DNA from: Halorubellus sp034808145
Lineage (GTDB): Archaea; Halobacteriota; Halobacteria; Halobacteriales; Natrialbaceae
DNA length: 64,000 nucleotides
Assembly: GCF_034808145.1 (NCBI RefSeq)
Contig: NZ_JAXHGM010000006.1
Coordinates: forward strand, 124,001-188,000
Direction: 5' to 3'
Part shown: in pieces, positions 50,593 to 59,105 of the stretch
Layout: each line of letters starts with the position of its first letter
Numbering within the stretch: position 1 is the stretch's first letter
The notes under the pieces: model-generated
Seen by the model: the letters and a program-made list of their open reading frames with translations, nothing else
Told to the model about the DNA's origin: nothing
Databases searched by the model: none
Translations under genes and position numbers: made by a program

Positions 50593-51894
50593 CTAGGCCG
50601 CGCCTTCGACCGCGCGGAGGTCCTCGGCGCGCGACCGCGCCTGCTCGACGACCGCTGGCCGCGCCTCGAAGTCCACGAGGACGTCGTCGTCGCCGTACTC
50701 CACGTCGTCGACGTTCGCCTCGTCGTGCAGCCACGACACGACGCTCATCGTGTCCTCGGTCATCGGGAGGACGAGCCGTTCGCGCTCCCAATCGGGAAGG
50801 TCGGCGACGATGCGCTCGCGCAGCGCGTCCACGTCCAGGTCCGCGAGCCCCGAGACCGCGACCGGGTTCGGCGCGAGCGCGCTGATGGCGTCGCGCTTCC
50901 GTTCGAGCTCGCGGTCGTCGACCTCGTCGATCTTGTTCAGGACCGTCACGATCGGCGCCTCGTTGCGCTCGTAGAGCGTGTCGTGGCACGTCACGAGCTT
51001 CTCCCGCATCTCCTCGACGTCCTCGCTCACGTCCACCACGAGCAGCACGAGGTCGGCGCGGTAGACGGAGTCGAGCGTCGACTTGAACGACTCGACGAGC
51101 CAGTGCGGCAGGTCCGAGATGAACCCGACCGTGTCCGTCAGGAGGACGTCGCGGTCCGCGATGTCCGCGCGTCGCGTCGTCGTCCCGAGCGTCGTGAACA
51201 ACCGGTTCTCGGACTCCGCGGTCCGGTCGAGGTCCGGGTGCAGGCCCTGGTTCTCGTCGACGTCCATGTCCGCCGCGAGCCGCCTGAGGAGCGTCGACTT
51301 CCCCGCGTTCGTGTACCCCGCGAGCGCCACGAGGTCGAACCCGCCCTCGCGTCGGCGCTCGCGCCGGGACTGCTCGGTCTGCTCGATGCGCTCCAGTTCG
51401 TCCCGGATGCGGGAGATCTGGTTCTTGATGTCCTGCTCGCGCGACTCGTCGTACTCCCCCAGGCCCATGAACCCCGGGTGCTCGTCGCGCTTCGCGAGAC
51501 TCGTCTTCGCCTCCGCACGCGGCAGCTCGTACCGCAGCTCCGCGAGCTCGACCTGGAGCTGGGCCTTCCGCGTCTCCGCGCGCTGCCCGAAGATCTCCAG
51601 GATGAGCGTGAACCGGTCGAGTATCTCCACGCCCTCCGGGAGCTTCGCGCCGAGATTGAACGTCTGGTACGGCCCGAGGCTGTTGTCGAACACCACCGCC
51701 TCGGCGCCGGTCGCACGCACCTCCGCCGCGAGCTCGTCGGCCTTCCCCTCCCCGAAGTGCAACGCCGGGTCCTCCGTTCGCGTCTGGGTCACTGACCCCA
51801 CGACGTCGTAGTCGGCCGCGCGCGCCAAATCGAGGATCTCCTCCAGGTCCGCGTGCCCCTCGTCGGCGCGCTTCGCGACGACCGCCTTCGTCAT
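50593..51894 (-). CDS. hflX: HflX-family ribosome-associated GTPase (second copy)
   Basis: A 433-residue GTPase. The HflX N-terminal domain has HFGEGKADELAAEV and VVFDNSLGPYQTFNL. A coiled linker contains GLGEYDESREQDIKNQISRIRDEL (in parts). The G domain has G1 GYTNAGKS, the DTVGFISDLPHWLVESFKST switch, and G4 NKID. This copy keeps the canonical P-loop Ser and DTVGFI, unlike the 4968-6251 copy. It is transcribed downstream of no close gene. Confidence 0.88.
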   Translation of the reverse strand: MTKAVVAKRADEGHADLEEILDLARAADYDVVGSVTQTRTEDPALHFGEGKADELAAEVRATGAEAVVFDNSLGPYQTFNLGAKLPEGVEILDRFTLILEIFGQRAETRKAQLQVELAELRYELPRAEAKTSLAKRDEHPGFMGLGEYDESREQDIKNQISRIRDELERIEQTEQSRRERRREGGFDLVALAGYTNAGKSTLLRRLAADMDVDENQGLHPDLDRTAESENRLFTTLGTTTRRADIADRDVLLTDTVGFISDLPHWLVESFKSTLDSVYRADLVLLVVDVSEDVEEMREKLVTCHDTLYERNEAPIVTVLNKIDEVDDRELERKRDAISALAPNPVAVSGLADLDVDALRERIVADLPDWERERLVLPMTEDTMSVVSWLHDEANVDDVEYGDDDVLVDFEARPAVVEQARSRAEDLRAVEGAA

Positions 51895-52147
51895 CGACCC
51901 ACCTCGGTCTCGTGACGCGGCCTCGTCGGCGTCGCGTCGGCACTCGCTCCTCGCATCTCAAGCAGGGCCCGCCGCCACCTCGATTGTCCGGATCATATCG
52001 AACCGTTGGTCGTCCGCATCCTTGAATCTCTCCCCCACCCGTCGCCGACCCGACGCGGAGACCCGGAGCGCGACCGAATCCGGGTGCGTCTGACGGACGT
52101 CAGCTCACGCCACAAACGCCTTATGGCGGCGGCGAGGAATGGGGGGT

Positions 52148-52483
52148 ATGGACCCGTTCGCACTGCAACTGGGCGTCGATCCCCAGCAACTGGGTATCGA
52201 ATTCGGGACTGGTGGTGTCATAGGTGGGATCATCGGGTTCGCGGCGAAGAAGATCGCGAAGGTGATCGCGGTCATCATCGGCCTGGAGCTCGCGGTCTTC
52301 AAGTTCCTCGAATCCCGCGGCATCCTCACCGTCGACTGGGACAAGCTCACGTCGGGATTCATCAAGGCCGGTCAGGACGCCGCCAGCGGCGCCCCGCCGT
52401 CGTGGATCCAGACCATCCTCTCGACGCTCTCCGTCGGCGCCGGCTTCACGGGCGGTTTCCTCCTCGGATTCAAGAAGGGATAA
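52148..52483 (+). CDS. FUN14 family membrane protein
   Basis: This 111-residue FUN14 protein has two or three hydrophobic helices (GGVIGGIIGFAAKKIAKVIAVIIGLELAVFKFL, in parts) and the C-terminal helix VGAGFTGGFLLGFKKG typical of the family. The eukaryotic member FUNDC1 is a mitophagy receptor; archaeal roles are unknown. ATG at 52148 fits a TATA-like CCTTATGG about 27 bases upstream; the in-frame ATG at 52139 is less well placed. It is convergent with the next gene. Confidence 0.75.
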   Translation: MDPFALQLGVDPQQLGIEFGTGGVIGGIIGFAAKKIAKVIAVIIGLELAVFKFLESRGILTVDWDKLTSGFIKAGQDAASGAPPSWIQTILSTLSVGAGFTGGFLLGFKKG

Positions 52484-52540
52484 TCCGCCAGCGAACCGGT
52501 CGAACCAGCGGCACTTCTCCTCCGGTCCGTCTCGGTGCTC

Positions 52541-52604
52541 GTCAGCGACCGCGTTCCGCGGCGAAACCGTTCCGCGACGAACCCATCCGTCAGCGACCGC
52601 GTTC
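52541..52604. repeat. 16-bp direct repeat at a convergent gene end
   Basis: GTCAGCGACCGCGTTC occurs at 52541-52556 and 52589-52604, 48 bases apart. The second copy contains the stop and last codons of the downstream (minus-strand) membrane gene, so the first copy looks like a duplicated gene end, as also seen at 31261-31354. Confidence 0.6.
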
Positions 52605-53126
52605 GTCGTCGTCCGTCGTCGTCCCGTCGACGATCTCGAACAGGCTGTCGGCTCGCTCGCGCTCGATGTCCGTCTCGACGACCCGTGGCAGGAGCGGTTC
52701 GTCGTCGACGACGTACGCGAACGCCGCGACCGCGCCGCCTCCGAGGAGCGAGAGGAGGAGGCTCCCCTGGATGAACCCCCAGCCCGCGACGACGGCGACG
52801 ACGCCGGCGACGACGAACGTCCGCATCTGGTCGCGCTTCCGCGCTTCCGTCTCGTGAGCGTGCAGAATCTCCGCGCCGCGACCCGCCTCGACCGCGCGGT
52901 ACGTCGTCGTCATCGGTCGGTCGTCGCGGAAGAGTAAGTGCCACACACCGAGGACGCCCACCGCGCCGAGCACGCCGAGCAAGAGCATGCCCTGGACGAG
53001 CGCCGCGCCGAGCACGACCGCGACCACCGTGTACGTCGCGAACGCGACCGTCTGCCGGTGTTTGCGTTCGGCTGTCGACCGCGACGCGGGTTCGTCGAAC
53101 GCCACCACGTCGACGCGCTCTTCCAT
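52590..53126 (-). CDS. Four-helix membrane protein downstream of SBDS
   Basis: A 178-residue protein with two hydrophobic hairpins: TYTVVAVVLGAALVQGMLLLGVLGAVGVLGVWHLLF (in parts) near 32-66, and VAGVVAVVAGWGFIQGSLLLSLLGGGAVAAFAYVV (in parts) near 106-140. The two halves resemble each other (LVQGMLLLGVLG versus FIQGSLLLSLLG), suggesting internal duplication. No family function is known to me. It starts one base after the SBDS stop and so is part of that operon. Confidence 0.65.
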   Translation of the reverse strand: MEERVDVVAFDEPASRSTAERKHRQTVAFATYTVVAVVLGAALVQGMLLLGVLGAVGVLGVWHLLFRDDRPMTTTYRAVEAGRGAEILHAHETEARKRDQMRTFVVAGVVAVVAGWGFIQGSLLLSLLGGGAVAAFAYVVDDEPLLPRVVETDIERERADSLFEIVDGTTTDDDERGR

Positions 53127-53127
53127 G

Positions 53128-53853
53128 CTAGCGGGTCTTGATGTCGTCCTCGTCCTTCACGATCTGGGTCTCCGCCTGGCCGCTCGTCATGTCGTTGACC
53201 ATATCGTAGAAGTCGTTCTGCATCCCCGCTGGGAACGTCAGGACGCCGATCCACCCGCCGTCGTTCGTCCACTCCTCGCTCTCCAGGTCACCGTACTGCC
53301 GGATCTTCGCCTGCGCCGACCCCGCGTAGTCCGCGGGCACCCGGACCGCGACCGTCACCTCGTCGAACCGGATCGGGATGACGGGCCGGAGCGCGTCCAG
53401 CGCGTCGTCGACCTGCTCCTCGACGGGCTCCATCGGGTCGACCTGGAACCCGGCCTGTTCGAGCGCGCTCTCGATGCGGTCCGGCGGATGCGGCGCGTCG
53501 TCCATCTGCGGGTTCACGGCGTTGCGCGCGATCTTGTTCACGAGCTGCTTGTGTTTCTTCTCCTGCATCTCGCGGCGCTGCTCGGCCGTGATCTGGATCT
53601 CCCCGCGCTTGATGACCTCGGGGATGATCGCCATCGGGTCCGTCGTCTCGAAGACGTCCTCGAGGTCGCTCTCCGCCGGCCGGTCGCCTCGACTCGCGTT
53701 CTCGTAGACGTCCTCGGCCGCGATGACGTCCTCCAGGTCGCCGTCGAACTCCCCGCGCTTGATGGAGAGCGCCGCGTCGGGGTCGACGAGGACCTCGAAC
53801 CGCGTACCGTGGGACTCGAGCCGCGCCGTCACCGCTTCGTCCAGTGAAATCAT
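53128..53853 (-). CDS. Ribosome assembly factor SBDS
   Basis: A 241-residue SBDS/Sdo1 protein: N-terminal FYSH domain (RFEVLVDPDAALSIKRGEF, in parts; DVFETTDPMAIIPEVIKRGEIQIT, in parts), then the helical domain starting TAEQRREMQEKKHKQLVNKIARNAVNP (in parts), and the ferredoxin-like domain III. It releases the anti-association factor from 60S in eukaryotes, with an analogous role in archaea. It follows psmA in the archaeal proteasome/RNase P/SBDS cluster, in the same direction after 46 bases. Confidence 0.93.
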   Translation of the reverse strand: MISLDEAVTARLESHGTRFEVLVDPDAALSIKRGEFDGDLEDVIAAEDVYENASRGDRPAESDLEDVFETTDPMAIIPEVIKRGEIQITAEQRREMQEKKHKQLVNKIARNAVNPQMDDAPHPPDRIESALEQAGFQVDPMEPVEEQVDDALDALRPVIPIRFDEVTVAVRVPADYAGSAQAKIRQYGDLESEEWTNDGGWIGVLTFPAGMQNDFYDMVNDMTSGQAETQIVKDEDDIKTR

Positions 53854-53899
53854 ACCCTGAACTTACGCGGTCGGCCTTAAAAAGGTGTGTCCCGGATGG

Positions 53900-54673
53900 T
53901 CACTGCTCGTCGGCGTCGTCGTCCGCGTCGAGCGCGTCCGTCTCGCCCGGCGCCGCCAGCTCGTCGAGGTGGTCGGCGAGCGCGTCGTCGCCGAGGACGT
54001 TCACGGTCCGCGTCTCGACGTCGACCGTCGCCACCGCGACCCGTCCCGCCGACGGCCGTTCGTCGTCGGGGACCGAGATGGCGCGGAGCGCGAGCGCTAT
54101 CGCACCGTCGAGGTCGAGGTCGGGGTCGTACGCCGCTTCGAGGAACTCCCGTATCTCGCCGCGGTGCGCGCCGACCGCGACCGCCTGCCAGCCGTCGACG
54201 GTCCCGGACGGATCGGTCTCGTAGAGCCGGGGCGTGCCGTCCGCGTCCACGCCCGCGACGAGGAGCGCCGCGCCGAACGGTCGCGCCCCACCGACCTGCG
54301 TGTACGCCTGCACGAGGTCCGAGACGTGTCGCGTCGCCGTCTTCGCGTCGATCGACTCGCCGTACCGGAGGCGGTTCACCTGCGCGTCCCGCCGGAGTTC
54401 GTCGACGAGCCGACGGCCGTCCGCGACGTGGCCCGCGCTCGCGGCCGCCAGGTGGTCGTCGATGGCGTGCAGTTTCTCGACGCTCTCCCCCTCCACGAGG
54501 TCGGAGGTCACGCGCTTGTCCACCGCGAGCGCCACGCCCGACGGCGTCTTCACGCCGACCGTCGAGGACCCGCGTTTGACCGCCTCGCGCGCGTACTCGA
54601 CCTGATACAGCCGGCCGTCCGGCGAGAAGATGCTCGTGCCGCGGTCGTACGCCATCTGGTCGTGTCCGTCCAT
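53900..54673 (-). CDS. psmA: Proteasome alpha subunit
   Basis: A 257-residue 20S alpha subunit. The N-terminal gate and H0 helix read YDRGTSIFSPDGRLYQVEYAREAVKRGSSTVGVK (in parts), followed by SGVALAVDKR and RPFGAALLVAGVD. It lacks the catalytic N-terminal Thr of beta subunits. It forms the outer rings and gates substrate entry. ATG at 54673 (MDGHDQMAYDRG) is chosen; an internal ATG at the MAY is possible. It starts four bases after the pop5 stop. The C-terminal tail is acidic. Confidence 0.92.
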   Translation of the reverse strand: MDGHDQMAYDRGTSIFSPDGRLYQVEYAREAVKRGSSTVGVKTPSGVALAVDKRVTSDLVEGESVEKLHAIDDHLAAASAGHVADGRRLVDELRRDAQVNRLRYGESIDAKTATRHVSDLVQAYTQVGGARPFGAALLVAGVDADGTPRLYETDPSGTVDGWQAVAVGAHRGEIREFLEAAYDPDLDLDGAIALALRAISVPDDERPSAGRVAVATVDVETRTVNVLGDDALADHLDELAAPGETDALDADDDADEQ

Positions 54674-54677
54674 CGTC

Positions 54678-55157
54678 TCACTCCACGTCCTCGCTGGTCG
54701 CGTACGTGCGGTCGCCGTCGACGTCAACCGCGACGCGGTCACCGCGCGCGATACCCGACCGGCGCTCGCCCGCGAACGCGACCTCTCGTCGGTCCGGACG
54801 TTCCGTCGCAGCCGGTATGAACTTTTCCTCGCACGCCCGGATGGTCCCGGACACCCCCTCGATGCCGACGGCGACCGTCGCGTCGTCGACGGACTCGACG
54901 CACGCGAGCGCCGCACGGATCGCCTCGACCTCCCCGCGGCGAGCGCGGACGACCGCGCTCCCGTCGCCGTTCCGGAACTGGAACCGGACGACCGTGCCGT
55001 CCGCGTCCGCACTCCCCGCGTCGCCGAGGAGGTTCTGGGTGGCGTACCAGAGCTCGCGCTGGAACGCGCCCCGCGAGAACGACTCGTCGGGGTCGGTCTC
55101 CAGCGCGACCGCGACGTACCGCCACTTCGGCCGCAGGTGCTTGGGGAGGTGCTTCAT
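54678..55157 (-). CDS. rnp2: RNase P protein component POP5 (Rnp2)
   Basis: A 159-residue POP5: MKHLPKHLRPKWRYVAVALETDPDE (in parts), FQRELWYATQNLLGDAGSA, VVRFQFRNGDGSAVVRARRGEVEAIRAAL (in parts). It pairs with Rpp30 on RNase P RNA to help 5'-processing of tRNA precursors. A 50-residue acidic/basic tail (RRSGIARGDRVAVDVDGDRTYATSEDVE, in parts) is haloarchaeal. It overlaps the upstream methyltransferase by four bases. Confidence 0.9.
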   Translation of the reverse strand: MKHLPKHLRPKWRYVAVALETDPDESFSRGAFQRELWYATQNLLGDAGSADADGTVVRFQFRNGDGSAVVRARRGEVEAIRAALACVESVDDATVAVGIEGVSGTIRACEEKFIPAATERPDRREVAFAGERRSGIARGDRVAVDVDGDRTYATSEDVE

Positions 55158-55834
55158 CGCGACCCGTCCCCGGCGACGCCGACCGGGTACGCGAGGTCGC
55201 CCGCGGCGAGCGCGTCGACGTCGTCGCCGACGAGGACGCCGACCTGCTCGTGGACGCTCGTCGCGTCCGTGAGCGCGAACCCCGCGTCCGTGAACGCCTC
55301 CGCGAGGGCGCCGACGGTCGCCGGGTCGTCGACCTCGGGCGAGTAGAACGGCTCGTCGGGGTCCGGGAGGCCGAAGAAGACCACGTCACCGAGCACGAAC
55401 CGGTCCGGGTCGAGCGCGGCGACCGCGCGCAGCGCCGCGCGCTTCTCGTCGTCCGCGAGGTGATGCATCGCGAAGTTCGACACGACCACGTCCACGTCGA
55501 CGTCCTCCGGGACGTTCGGGTCGCGGAACCGACCTTCGCCGAACGAGACGTTCTCCAGGCCGGCGTCGGCCGCCTTCTCGCGAGCCCGCTCCAGCATCCC
55601 CGCGCTGATGTCCCGGCCGAGGACGCGCCCGGCGTCCTCGGCGAGGGACAGCCCGATGGCGCCCGTGCCACAGCCGAGGTCGAGCACCGTCGCGTCCTCG
55701 TCGATGGCGTCGCGCGCCGCGTCGACGACGAGCGAGACGCACGCGCGGTACTCGTCGGTGTCGTTCTCTTGGTCGTCGTACGTCGCCGCCATGTCGTCGA
55801 ACCGCGCCGCGTGCTCCTCGATGGGTCGCTTCAT
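55154..55834 (-). CDS. Class I SAM-dependent methyltransferase in the RNase P cluster
   Basis: A 226-residue methyltransferase: motif I VLDLGCGTGAIGLSLAEDAG (in parts) near 55-70, an Asp after beta2 (GRDISAGMLERARE), and motif IV VVSNFAMHHLADDEKRAALRAV (in parts). It is similar to UbiE/COQ5-type small-molecule methyltransferases rather than rRNA enzymes. It lies between rpp30 and pop5 and overlaps pop5, so it is likely tied to this cluster's expression. Substrate is unknown. ATG at 55834 gives MKRPIEEHAARFD. Confidence 0.78.
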   Translation of the reverse strand: MKRPIEEHAARFDDMAATYDDQENDTDEYRACVSLVVDAARDAIDEDATVLDLGCGTGAIGLSLAEDAGRVLGRDISAGMLERAREKAADAGLENVSFGEGRFRDPNVPEDVDVDVVVSNFAMHHLADDEKRAALRAVAALDPDRFVLGDVVFFGLPDPDEPFYSPEVDDPATVGALAEAFTDAGFALTDATSVHEQVGVLVGDDVDALAAGDLAYPVGVAGDGSR

Positions 55835-55879
55835 GCCACGGGCTTGGCGGTCGCGCGTCAAGAACGCCGCGGGTTCGCG

Positions 55880-56671
55880 CTACGCGTCGCGCCCGTTCCC
55901 GTCGTCGTCCACGTCGTCGCCGGTGGACGCCTCGTCGTTGTTGGCCCCCTCGCGGTCCCGGTACCGACCGCGACGCACCCCGGGTTCGACGTACTCCGGC
56001 GCGGTCACCTCGCGGTTCCGGGAGGCGAGCCGCCCCCACTCGCGGAGCCCGTCCTCGATCTGTTCGCGCGAGAACCCGATGCGTTCGCCGACCGCGGCGA
56101 GCGCGCGCGGTCCGCGCAGGTGACGGTGACTCGTCGCGTCGACGCTCACGACGTACGGCGCGTCGTAGTACTCGACGAGCTCGCGGAGCTTCCGGAGGTC
56201 GCTGAGCGCCTGCACGCGCCGGCCACCGGTCGCACGCACCGCGCCCGAGAGGTCGAACTCGACGCGCACGCCGTGCTCGGCGGCGGCCTTCGCCAGCACG
56301 TGATTGAAGTCGCCGTCGCCCCGCATCGGGTGCGCGAGCACGTCCACGCGCTCCTGCTCGACCGCGAACCGGTTCATCGCGTTCGTCCCACCGTGCACGA
56401 GCAAGAGCGTGTACTTCGGGCGGTAGTTCCCCACGTACCCACTGGCCTGTTGAGGCGAGTTCGCACGCACCTCAAGGCCGTCGACCACGTCGATACCCGT
56501 CGCCTCCGCCACCGCGTCGACGTCAACGTCAGCGCGCGCATCGCCGTGATTCCGGACGACGACGCCCTCGTAGCCGAGACTCGCCGCGTGCTCGGCACAG
56601 CGCCGGACCGTCGACTCACCGTCCGGTCGCGCGTGCACCGCCTCGTAGAACCCGCGGCCGCCACCCGTCAT
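55880..56671 (-). CDS. rnp3: RNase P protein component Rpp30 (Rnp3)
   Basis: A 263-residue TIM-barrel protein with Rpp30 hallmarks: FYEAVHARPDGESTVRRCAEHAASLGYEGVVVRNH (in parts), VDVLAHPMRGDGDFNHVLAKAAAEHGVRVEFDLSGAVRATGGRRVQALSDLRKL (in parts), and VSVDATSHRHLRGPRAL. It partners POP5 in archaeal RNase P. The last 40 residues are acidic and disordered. It starts 4 bases after the RNA-binding gene ends and so belongs to the same operon. Confidence 0.92.
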   Translation of the reverse strand: MTGGGRGFYEAVHARPDGESTVRRCAEHAASLGYEGVVVRNHGDARADVDVDAVAEATGIDVVDGLEVRANSPQQASGYVGNYRPKYTLLLVHGGTNAMNRFAVEQERVDVLAHPMRGDGDFNHVLAKAAAEHGVRVEFDLSGAVRATGGRRVQALSDLRKLRELVEYYDAPYVVSVDATSHRHLRGPRALAAVGERIGFSREQIEDGLREWGRLASRNREVTAPEYVEPGVRRGRYRDREGANNDEASTGDDVDDDGNGRDA

Positions 56672-56675
56672 CGAC

Positions 56676-57170
56676 TCACGCCTCGTCGCCGTCCGAATCG
56701 GCTCCCTCGGACTCGTCGGGATCCGGCACGCGGACCCCGTGCGCCTCCAGGGCCTCCAGGGTCTCGCGAGCGTTCTCGACGGCCTTCTCCCGCTTCGCCG
56801 GGTACGCCTCGACCTTCGCGCGGAACGTGATGCCCTCACCGCGAGCGGTCTCCCCGCGGAACGCCGCCTGCTTGTCGAGGTGCAGGAAGAACTCGGTGTG
56901 CTCGGTCACGCGGTCGTCGAGCTCGTCGACGAGCCCGCCGAGGTCCGGCAGGTTCGCGAGCCGCGACAGCGCGTACCGGACGTCGTCCGCGTTCTCCAGG
57001 CGCGCGGAGAGGATGGCGATACGGTCGCCGTGATGGCCCTCGGAGGTCGTTCGCTCCACCTCGACGTCCTCGGGCACGAAGTGACGGAGCGCCTGCTCGA
57101 CGCGTTTCTCGTCCTCGGTCGCGTACGCGAACGTCCGAACGTCCACGTAGTGGAAGGGAACACTCGCCAT
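56676..57170 (-). CDS. COG1325-family RNA-binding protein of the exosome/RNase P cluster
   Basis: A 164-residue protein beginning MASVPFHYVDVRTFAYATEDEKRVEQALRHFVPED (in parts), with a middle VEVERTTSEGHHGDRIAILSARLENADDVRYAL (in parts). This is the pattern of the COG1325 proteins, described as exosome-associated RNA-binding proteins with dsRBD- or L5-like folds. The C-terminal 25 residues are acidic. First gene of the run rpp30-MTase-pop5-psmA-SBDS. The exact RNA target is not shown. Confidence 0.8.
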   Translation of the reverse strand: MASVPFHYVDVRTFAYATEDEKRVEQALRHFVPEDVEVERTTSEGHHGDRIAILSARLENADDVRYALSRLANLPDLGGLVDELDDRVTEHTEFFLHLDKQAAFRGETARGEGITFRAKVEAYPAKREKAVENARETLEALEAHGVRVPDPDESEGADSDGDEA

Positions 57171-57188
57171 AGGCGCTCCAGGGCCGCG

Positions 57189-57392
57189 TTATTCCTCGTC
57201 GCCCTCGGCCTCGTCGTCGACGAGTTCGAGGGAATCTTCGGGGACGCCCGACTCCTGGCCGTCCTCGAAGCTGATGGTGTAGTTCGCGTCGCCGAACATG
57301 GACTCCATGACCTGCGTGATGGTGCCCGTCTCGCCGTCGTACTCGCTGTGCTCGTCGTGGAGGACCACGGAATCGTCTTCGTCGAAGCTCAT
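57189..57392 (-). CDS. Small acidic SH3/KOW-like protein
   Basis: A 67-residue protein. SVVLHDEHSEYDGETGTITQVMESM, in parts, then ANYTISFEDGQESGVPEDSLELV, in parts, has the strand-turn-strand pattern of a small SH3-like barrel: a GxxGTI turn and a FEDG turn. The acidic tail is EAEGDEE. It lies 18 bases before the COG1325 gene in the same direction and may be its first operon partner. Function is unknown. Confidence 0.65.
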   Translation of the reverse strand: MSFDEDDSVVLHDEHSEYDGETGTITQVMESMFGDANYTISFEDGQESGVPEDSLELVDDEAEGDEE

Positions 57393-57486
57393 ACCAGCGC
57401 GTTCCCCCGGCGCGAGTAAAAAGGACTCGATACGAACGGACCCGCGGTCGTCGACGCCGACGCCACCGACCGGCCCTCCGAGCGGT

Positions 57487-58164
57487 TCACTCGTCGAGTT
57501 CGTCGAGCAGGACGTCGGCGGCCGCGGCGGAGGACCCCGGGCCGCGTGCGGTGAGGAGGTCGCCGTCGACGGTGACGCTCGTCTCCGCGTCGAGTTCCGC
57601 GTCCCAGTTCCCGCCCGCGGCGACGACCTCGTCCTCGACGTAGTAGGGGAGCTTACGGCCGTCGAGGCGGTCGTAGTCGTCGACGATGCCGTCCTCCCAC
57701 GCGTTCGGGAACCCGGTGACGTCGCGGCCGTCGACGATGAGGTCGCCCGTCTCGTCTCGCGTAAAGGCGAGGATGCCGACGGCGTGACAGACGACGAGCG
57801 CGATGCCGTCCTCGCCCGTGACCGCGGTCCGGAGGGCGTCGCGGGCGTGGACGTCCTGGTTGACGTCCCAGACGGTGCCGTGACCGCCGGGGAACACGAC
57901 GGCGTCGTACGCGCTCGCGTCCACCGCGGCGAACGGCTCGGGGTCGTTCAGGTCCGTGTCGTTCTCGTGGACGTCGACGACGTGCTCGGCGGTCTCCGCG
58001 CCGACCTCGTCCGGGTCGATCGAGCGGTCGTCGACGACCGGCGGGTTCCCGGCGGGCGTGGCGACGTCGACGTCGACGCCGGCGTCCTTGAGCGTGGTCA
58101 GGGGTTCGACGCACTCCTCGCCCCAGTAGCCGTCCTCGCTGACGAAGAACAGTGCTCGTGTCAT
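57487..58164 (-). CDS. DJ-1/PfpI family protein (Hsp31-like)
   Basis: A 225-residue DJ-1/PfpI-fold protein. The nucleophile elbow is LVVCHAVGIL (Cys about 127), and VFPGGHGTVWDV supplies the glycine-rich loop. An Hsp31-type N-terminal EDGYWGEECVEP and a characteristic insertion with WEDGIVDDYDRLDGRKLPYYVED (in parts) are present. Members are chaperones, glyoxalases or deglycases; which applies is not certain. ATG at 58164. Upstream in-frame sequence is Arg-rich and antisense-like. Confidence 0.82.
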   Translation of the reverse strand: MTRALFFVSEDGYWGEECVEPLTTLKDAGVDVDVATPAGNPPVVDDRSIDPDEVGAETAEHVVDVHENDTDLNDPEPFAAVDASAYDAVVFPGGHGTVWDVNQDVHARDALRTAVTGEDGIALVVCHAVGILAFTRDETGDLIVDGRDVTGFPNAWEDGIVDDYDRLDGRKLPYYVEDEVVAAGGNWDAELDAETSVTVDGDLLTARGPGSSAAAADVLLDELDE

Positions 58165-58415
58165 CACCCGCGAGTACGGCGGGGCGGGGAAAGGCAGGTG
58201 AGGAAGCGGTCGCGCGTGCCGATACCGACACCGTTGGGCGGGGCGAGCAACCGGGCTGGGTGGACCGAGCCGGCGGGTGCTCTGGGGCACGCGGAGAACG
58301 AAGCGCCTTTGGGTGGCGTTCGCATACGGTTCGGTATGACCCAGTCCCTCGCTCGTCTCCACCTCCACGCGCCGTACGGCGGACCGACCAGCCCCGATGC
58401 CCCCTCGACGCGGCG

Positions 58416-58976
58416 ATGCCGGTAGACGACCTCTGGTTCCTCGCCGACCGCGCGACCCAGGTCGGCGAGCGCGCGTACCATCGCCTCGACGACCGGCACG
58501 ACGACTACCTCGCGTGCGACCAGCACCGCGAGGTGTGCCGCGAGCAGTTCGAGCGCGTCGCCGAGCGCGTCGCGGACTCCGGCGCGCCCTACGGCGCGCA
58601 CACCGTCGTCTACCGCGAGAGCGGCGAGCTCCTGCTCGTGTACCACGAGGGCGTCGACAAGTGGGTCGTCCCCGGCGGTGGCGTGCACGCCGAGGAGTCG
58701 TTCCGCGAGGCCGCCGAGCGCGAGCTCGCCGAGGAGGCGGGCGTCGCCGCGGAGTACGAGGGGCTCGCGCTCCTCGGCCGCATCGAGGTCCGGCACGGCT
58801 CGTACGGCGTCGCGGGCGCCCTCCCCGTGTTCGCCGCGGAGGCACGCACGCACGAACCCACGGTCGAGGACCCCGACGGGGAGATAACGGACGCGGAATG
58901 GTTCGACGTCCTCCCCGAGGACACGCGCGACCGCGAGAACCTGCAGCAGTGGCGAGACCGCGCGCTCCCGGCCTGA
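58416..58976 (+). CDS. Nudix hydrolase
   Basis: This 186-residue protein has the full Nudix box GGGVHAEESFREAAERELAEEAGV (in parts), residues 88-110, with the metal-binding REx2EE. A helical N-terminal 55 residues (FLADRATQVGERAYHRLDDRHDD, in parts) is common in haloarchaeal Nudix proteins. It cleaves nucleoside diphosphate linked to another moiety; the substrate may be a damaged nucleotide or NADH-like compound. Start ATG at 58416 is preferred; a longer in-frame reading is basic and non-halophilic. Confidence 0.85.
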   Translation: MPVDDLWFLADRATQVGERAYHRLDDRHDDYLACDQHREVCREQFERVAERVADSGAPYGAHTVVYRESGELLLVYHEGVDKWVVPGGGVHAEESFREAAERELAEEAGVAAEYEGLALLGRIEVRHGSYGVAGALPVFAAEARTHEPTVEDPDGEITDAEWFDVLPEDTRDRENLQQWRDRALPA

Positions 58977-59105
58977 CCGACCACCGCCCCACCCACCACC
59001 GTTGCAAGTGAAGCGTCGAGGGGCGCGAGCGACCGTCACCGCGAACGCCGCGTGGTCACGACCCGACCGCGACCGCTCGGTCGATACCGTCGACCCGGGC
59101 CGCTC

